From Caprimulgus europaeus (lineage: Eukaryota; Chordata; Aves; Caprimulgiformes; Caprimulgidae), in assembly GCA_907165065.1 (NCBI GenBank), contig OU015528.1:29224515-29288514 (forward strand): a stretch of DNA of 64,000 nucleotides. Direction: 5' to 3'. Below, piece after piece: positions 61,371 through 64,000 of the stretch. Numbering within the stretch: the stretch's first letter is position 1; every line of letters begins with the position of its first letter. The notes under the pieces were generated by a model. That model was not told the origin of the DNA. It ran no database searches and saw nothing but the letters and a program-made list of their open reading frames with translations. The translations under genes and the position numbers were made by a program.

Positions 61371-64000
61371 GATAAGGATGGACAGCATTAGGTGTATGCA
61401 CTTCTCAATACAGAATTGTGTGTGTGTAAAAGTATTGTCACAAATATGTGACAGGAAAAATCACATAGCAGTCAAAAATACTTTCCTATTGTCACACAGA
61501 ACTGTGGAAGTCAAACTTTCTTGTGTCAATTTGCCAGTGGTTAAATGTGCAACAGTGATCTAATTCCACTGATTTACATATTTTCACTATAAAACTCTGC
61601 ATTTTTCTAAACAGAAATATGCTCTCCAAATCCAGATGTGCAATGATAGGGACTAATAATACTGTCAGTCAATACATCTTATTTAATCTCTGAAAGCCTT
61701 TCTTCACATGCTGTCTTGGTTTACAAATGAAAATGAGCAAGATTAGTGTTTCCAACTTAATCTTTCTTCACAGCTACATCAAAAGACTCTGAGAAGACAT
61801 TTGTGACTGTTATTCTTTTACTGTGTGTCTCAAAGATGGATCATGCCCAAGTTCCCATGGCAGAGTCAAGTGGTTACCTTCAGCAGCACTTGCACTGTGT
61901 GGCAATGTGCATTGCCAAACTTGTTGAAATTCAATTTTATTTCCAGTGGTACTAAATCCATTTACATTATAACTTGTAGTAGTAAAATAGTACAACTTTT
62001 TTTTTTTTTTTTTTTTTTTTTGCTGCAGCCTTACTTCATTAAAAACTAATAGTTTCTTAATTAAATGTGGCTTAATGTCTTGTTGTGGAATTTGAAGAGA
62101 TACAGACTATTCCAAAGAAAAAAGTTCCAGAGAATTGTGGCACTGAAGTGAATAAGGAAAGCTATTTTATTGAGAAATGGTAGCTTGACATGTCTGTAAA
62201 ATTTAAAGGAGTGGAATGATCTTCAAAACCTCCTAGGAGTTGGAGAAGGAAATTGCATTTGATATAATAGGAAACATTTTTGATTTTTTAATGCAAGGCA
62301 ATGTATTCTACATTCTTACTATCAAGAAACTTTTTCAATCTTCTCCTGCCTTTGGGATGACACTTCCGATGACTTTTAAAATGAGAGAAGGCGGCTTACT
62401 CAATATATCTGGGGACATTGGAAATACTTGTATGCTTGTCATGGAAATCTGCTGTCTGTTATGAAGTGTGACTATGAAGTTCATTTCATGTAATTACAGA
62501 AAACAATTTGATTTTGATTAAATCACATTTATATGTTATTGTGTCACCAATAGGTAAGCATGAAAAAACAAGAATGAAGAATAGATATTTGTAACAGATT
62601 TTGTGGGTTTATTTATTTATTTAATACACTGTACCTTAGAGTGGAGTGAAATGAGTACATTTCTTTGTATGGAGTTGTATCATGTTGATCAAATGTTTTG
62701 TGGGCCCATAGAGATATTACCTTTGACTGTCATATTTATGACTTTAAATTGCTCCTGAAAATGAGTTATGAATAAAAAACTCAGATTTACCTTTGGGTGT
62801 TGTTAATATTTGTATATTTCCATAATAAGTGCATTTTATTTTTTTCTTTATATCTAAAATATTTCTTTAATGTGAAATAATAAAACTCATATATGAGTCT
62901 GTTAGTCTTTGTAAGAGGCTCACTGAATCACATAAAAATGCAGATAATGTTCCATTTAGATTAGTCAATGATATATGTGAGTGTCTATAGTTATGGCCAT
63001 TTTTTATGAGCACTGACAGGTGAAAATGTAGAAGGGAAAAAGAAGGAGAAAAGAAGATGGGGTCTTAAAATTTCCTTGCTCATTTCTACAGGAAGTTGTA
63101 ATAGTGATATCTGTCTATGGTTTGAGGCAGACTAAAGCTAAAACTCATCTCTAATCACACATTCAATTGCTAATGAATCTCTCTGGAGATTTTGCATCCA
63201 GAGAACATCTCCTACACCAAAGAATGGTTTCCAAAGGTAAGAATTACAAGTCCTGTTCATGCAATGTACTGTATGAAGTTGGTTTCTCTTTTTAAATCTT
63301 ACCCAAGGACAGAGCTAGTGCAACTACTAAGACCTGTCCTGAAAATGGCACTATCAGTCAATTTCCAGATGTAATCAACTTAATATATCTTCATAGACTT
63401 CTGGAATATTCAGTTTCTTTCCACTCTTGGGTTATTTAATTACTTCAGTTACTAAAAGAACACCATCTGCAGCTTTTTGGCCCATTTTTTCATCCCAGTG
63501 CCAATTGTTCAGTTCTGATGTTAAATGAGGAATACTGGCTGAGTCACAGCTATGCCATGAGCATAAACTCGTCACACATTTGCAGTTTGCCTTGGACTTG
63601 CCATCATCCAGGTACGAAGCCTCAATGGAGATCATGGCTTCAACTATAGTCTACAGATACTTGGCTACTAGCTGCTCTTTTAGAACAGTGGGTGATGACA
63701 AGTAAGATATGATATATATTTTTATTTGCCTTTACACAGGCGATCAATCATGGTAAATTTTACACAGTAAGGACGATTGACTTGTGCACTTCAGCACAAA
63801 ATTGCACTCCAATTAAGTGCAAACAAGACATTAATGAAATGAAATAATTAAAATATTATATTATTAAAATATAATTTTGTCCAAGTTTGTTAGGTTTTTT
63901 TTTGTTGTTGTTTGTGGTTTTGCAGAGTTTTTTGACATGTGTGTGGTTTTTTATTTTTTAGCGTTTTTTGTGTTTATATGTGCTAATGCTGCTACAGATC
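61371..64000. other. Intergenic, no gene seen
   Basis: AT-rich to the window end, with a T25 run at 61997-62021. The open frames at 62240-62464 and 63192-63374 are short and without recognisable features. Confidence 0.65.

Overview
The window looks like bird nuclear DNA. It is AT-rich and intron-dominated, and it carries 5'-truncated CR1 LINEs whose 3' ends have the avian form: a block close to 'ccttccaacccaaaccattc' followed by 'tatgattctatg'-type octamer repeats. I cannot fix the species from the sequence. There is no sign of bacterial or viral gene organisation.

Only one gene is well supported: SLC16A7 (monocarboxylate transporter 2, MCT2), on the + strand. Its complete coding sequence lies in four exons: 7768-7981, 32284-32427, 34016-34828 and 37444-37715. 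Joined, they give 1443 nt, or 480 residues plus stop. All three coding introns are phase 1, and all three donors read ggag|gtaag. The first coding exon is preceded by 29 nt of 5'UTR and a splice acceptor at 7738, so the promoter and at least one non-coding exon lie further upstream, either unrecognised in 1-7738 or outside the window. Three candidate poly(A) signals lie 0.6-1.8 kb past the stop codon.

Layout: 1-7738 is probably 5'UTR intron and contains a nested pair of CR1 elements (about 4113-5240). 7982-32283 is a 24.3 kb intron with three more CR1 fragments, a (GAAAAA)n array, a GC-richer repeat-like patch at 27655-27800, and two unidentified minus-strand open frames (27904-28260 and 30627-30863) whose composition differs from the intron around them. 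32428-37443 holds the last three exons. 37716 to about 39600 is 3'UTR and its surroundings. From about 39.6 kb to the end I see no gene, only AT-rich sequence with TA microsatellites, a palindromic AT block (43604-43734), an antisense CR1 tail (56507-56680) and a conspicuous GC-rich island (about 60771-61370) of unknown origin.

I found no novel multi-gene system. The observations most worth testing are the two minus-strand open frames in intron 1, the GC-rich island, the CR1-in-CR1 structure and the uniform splice-phase design of SLC16A7.
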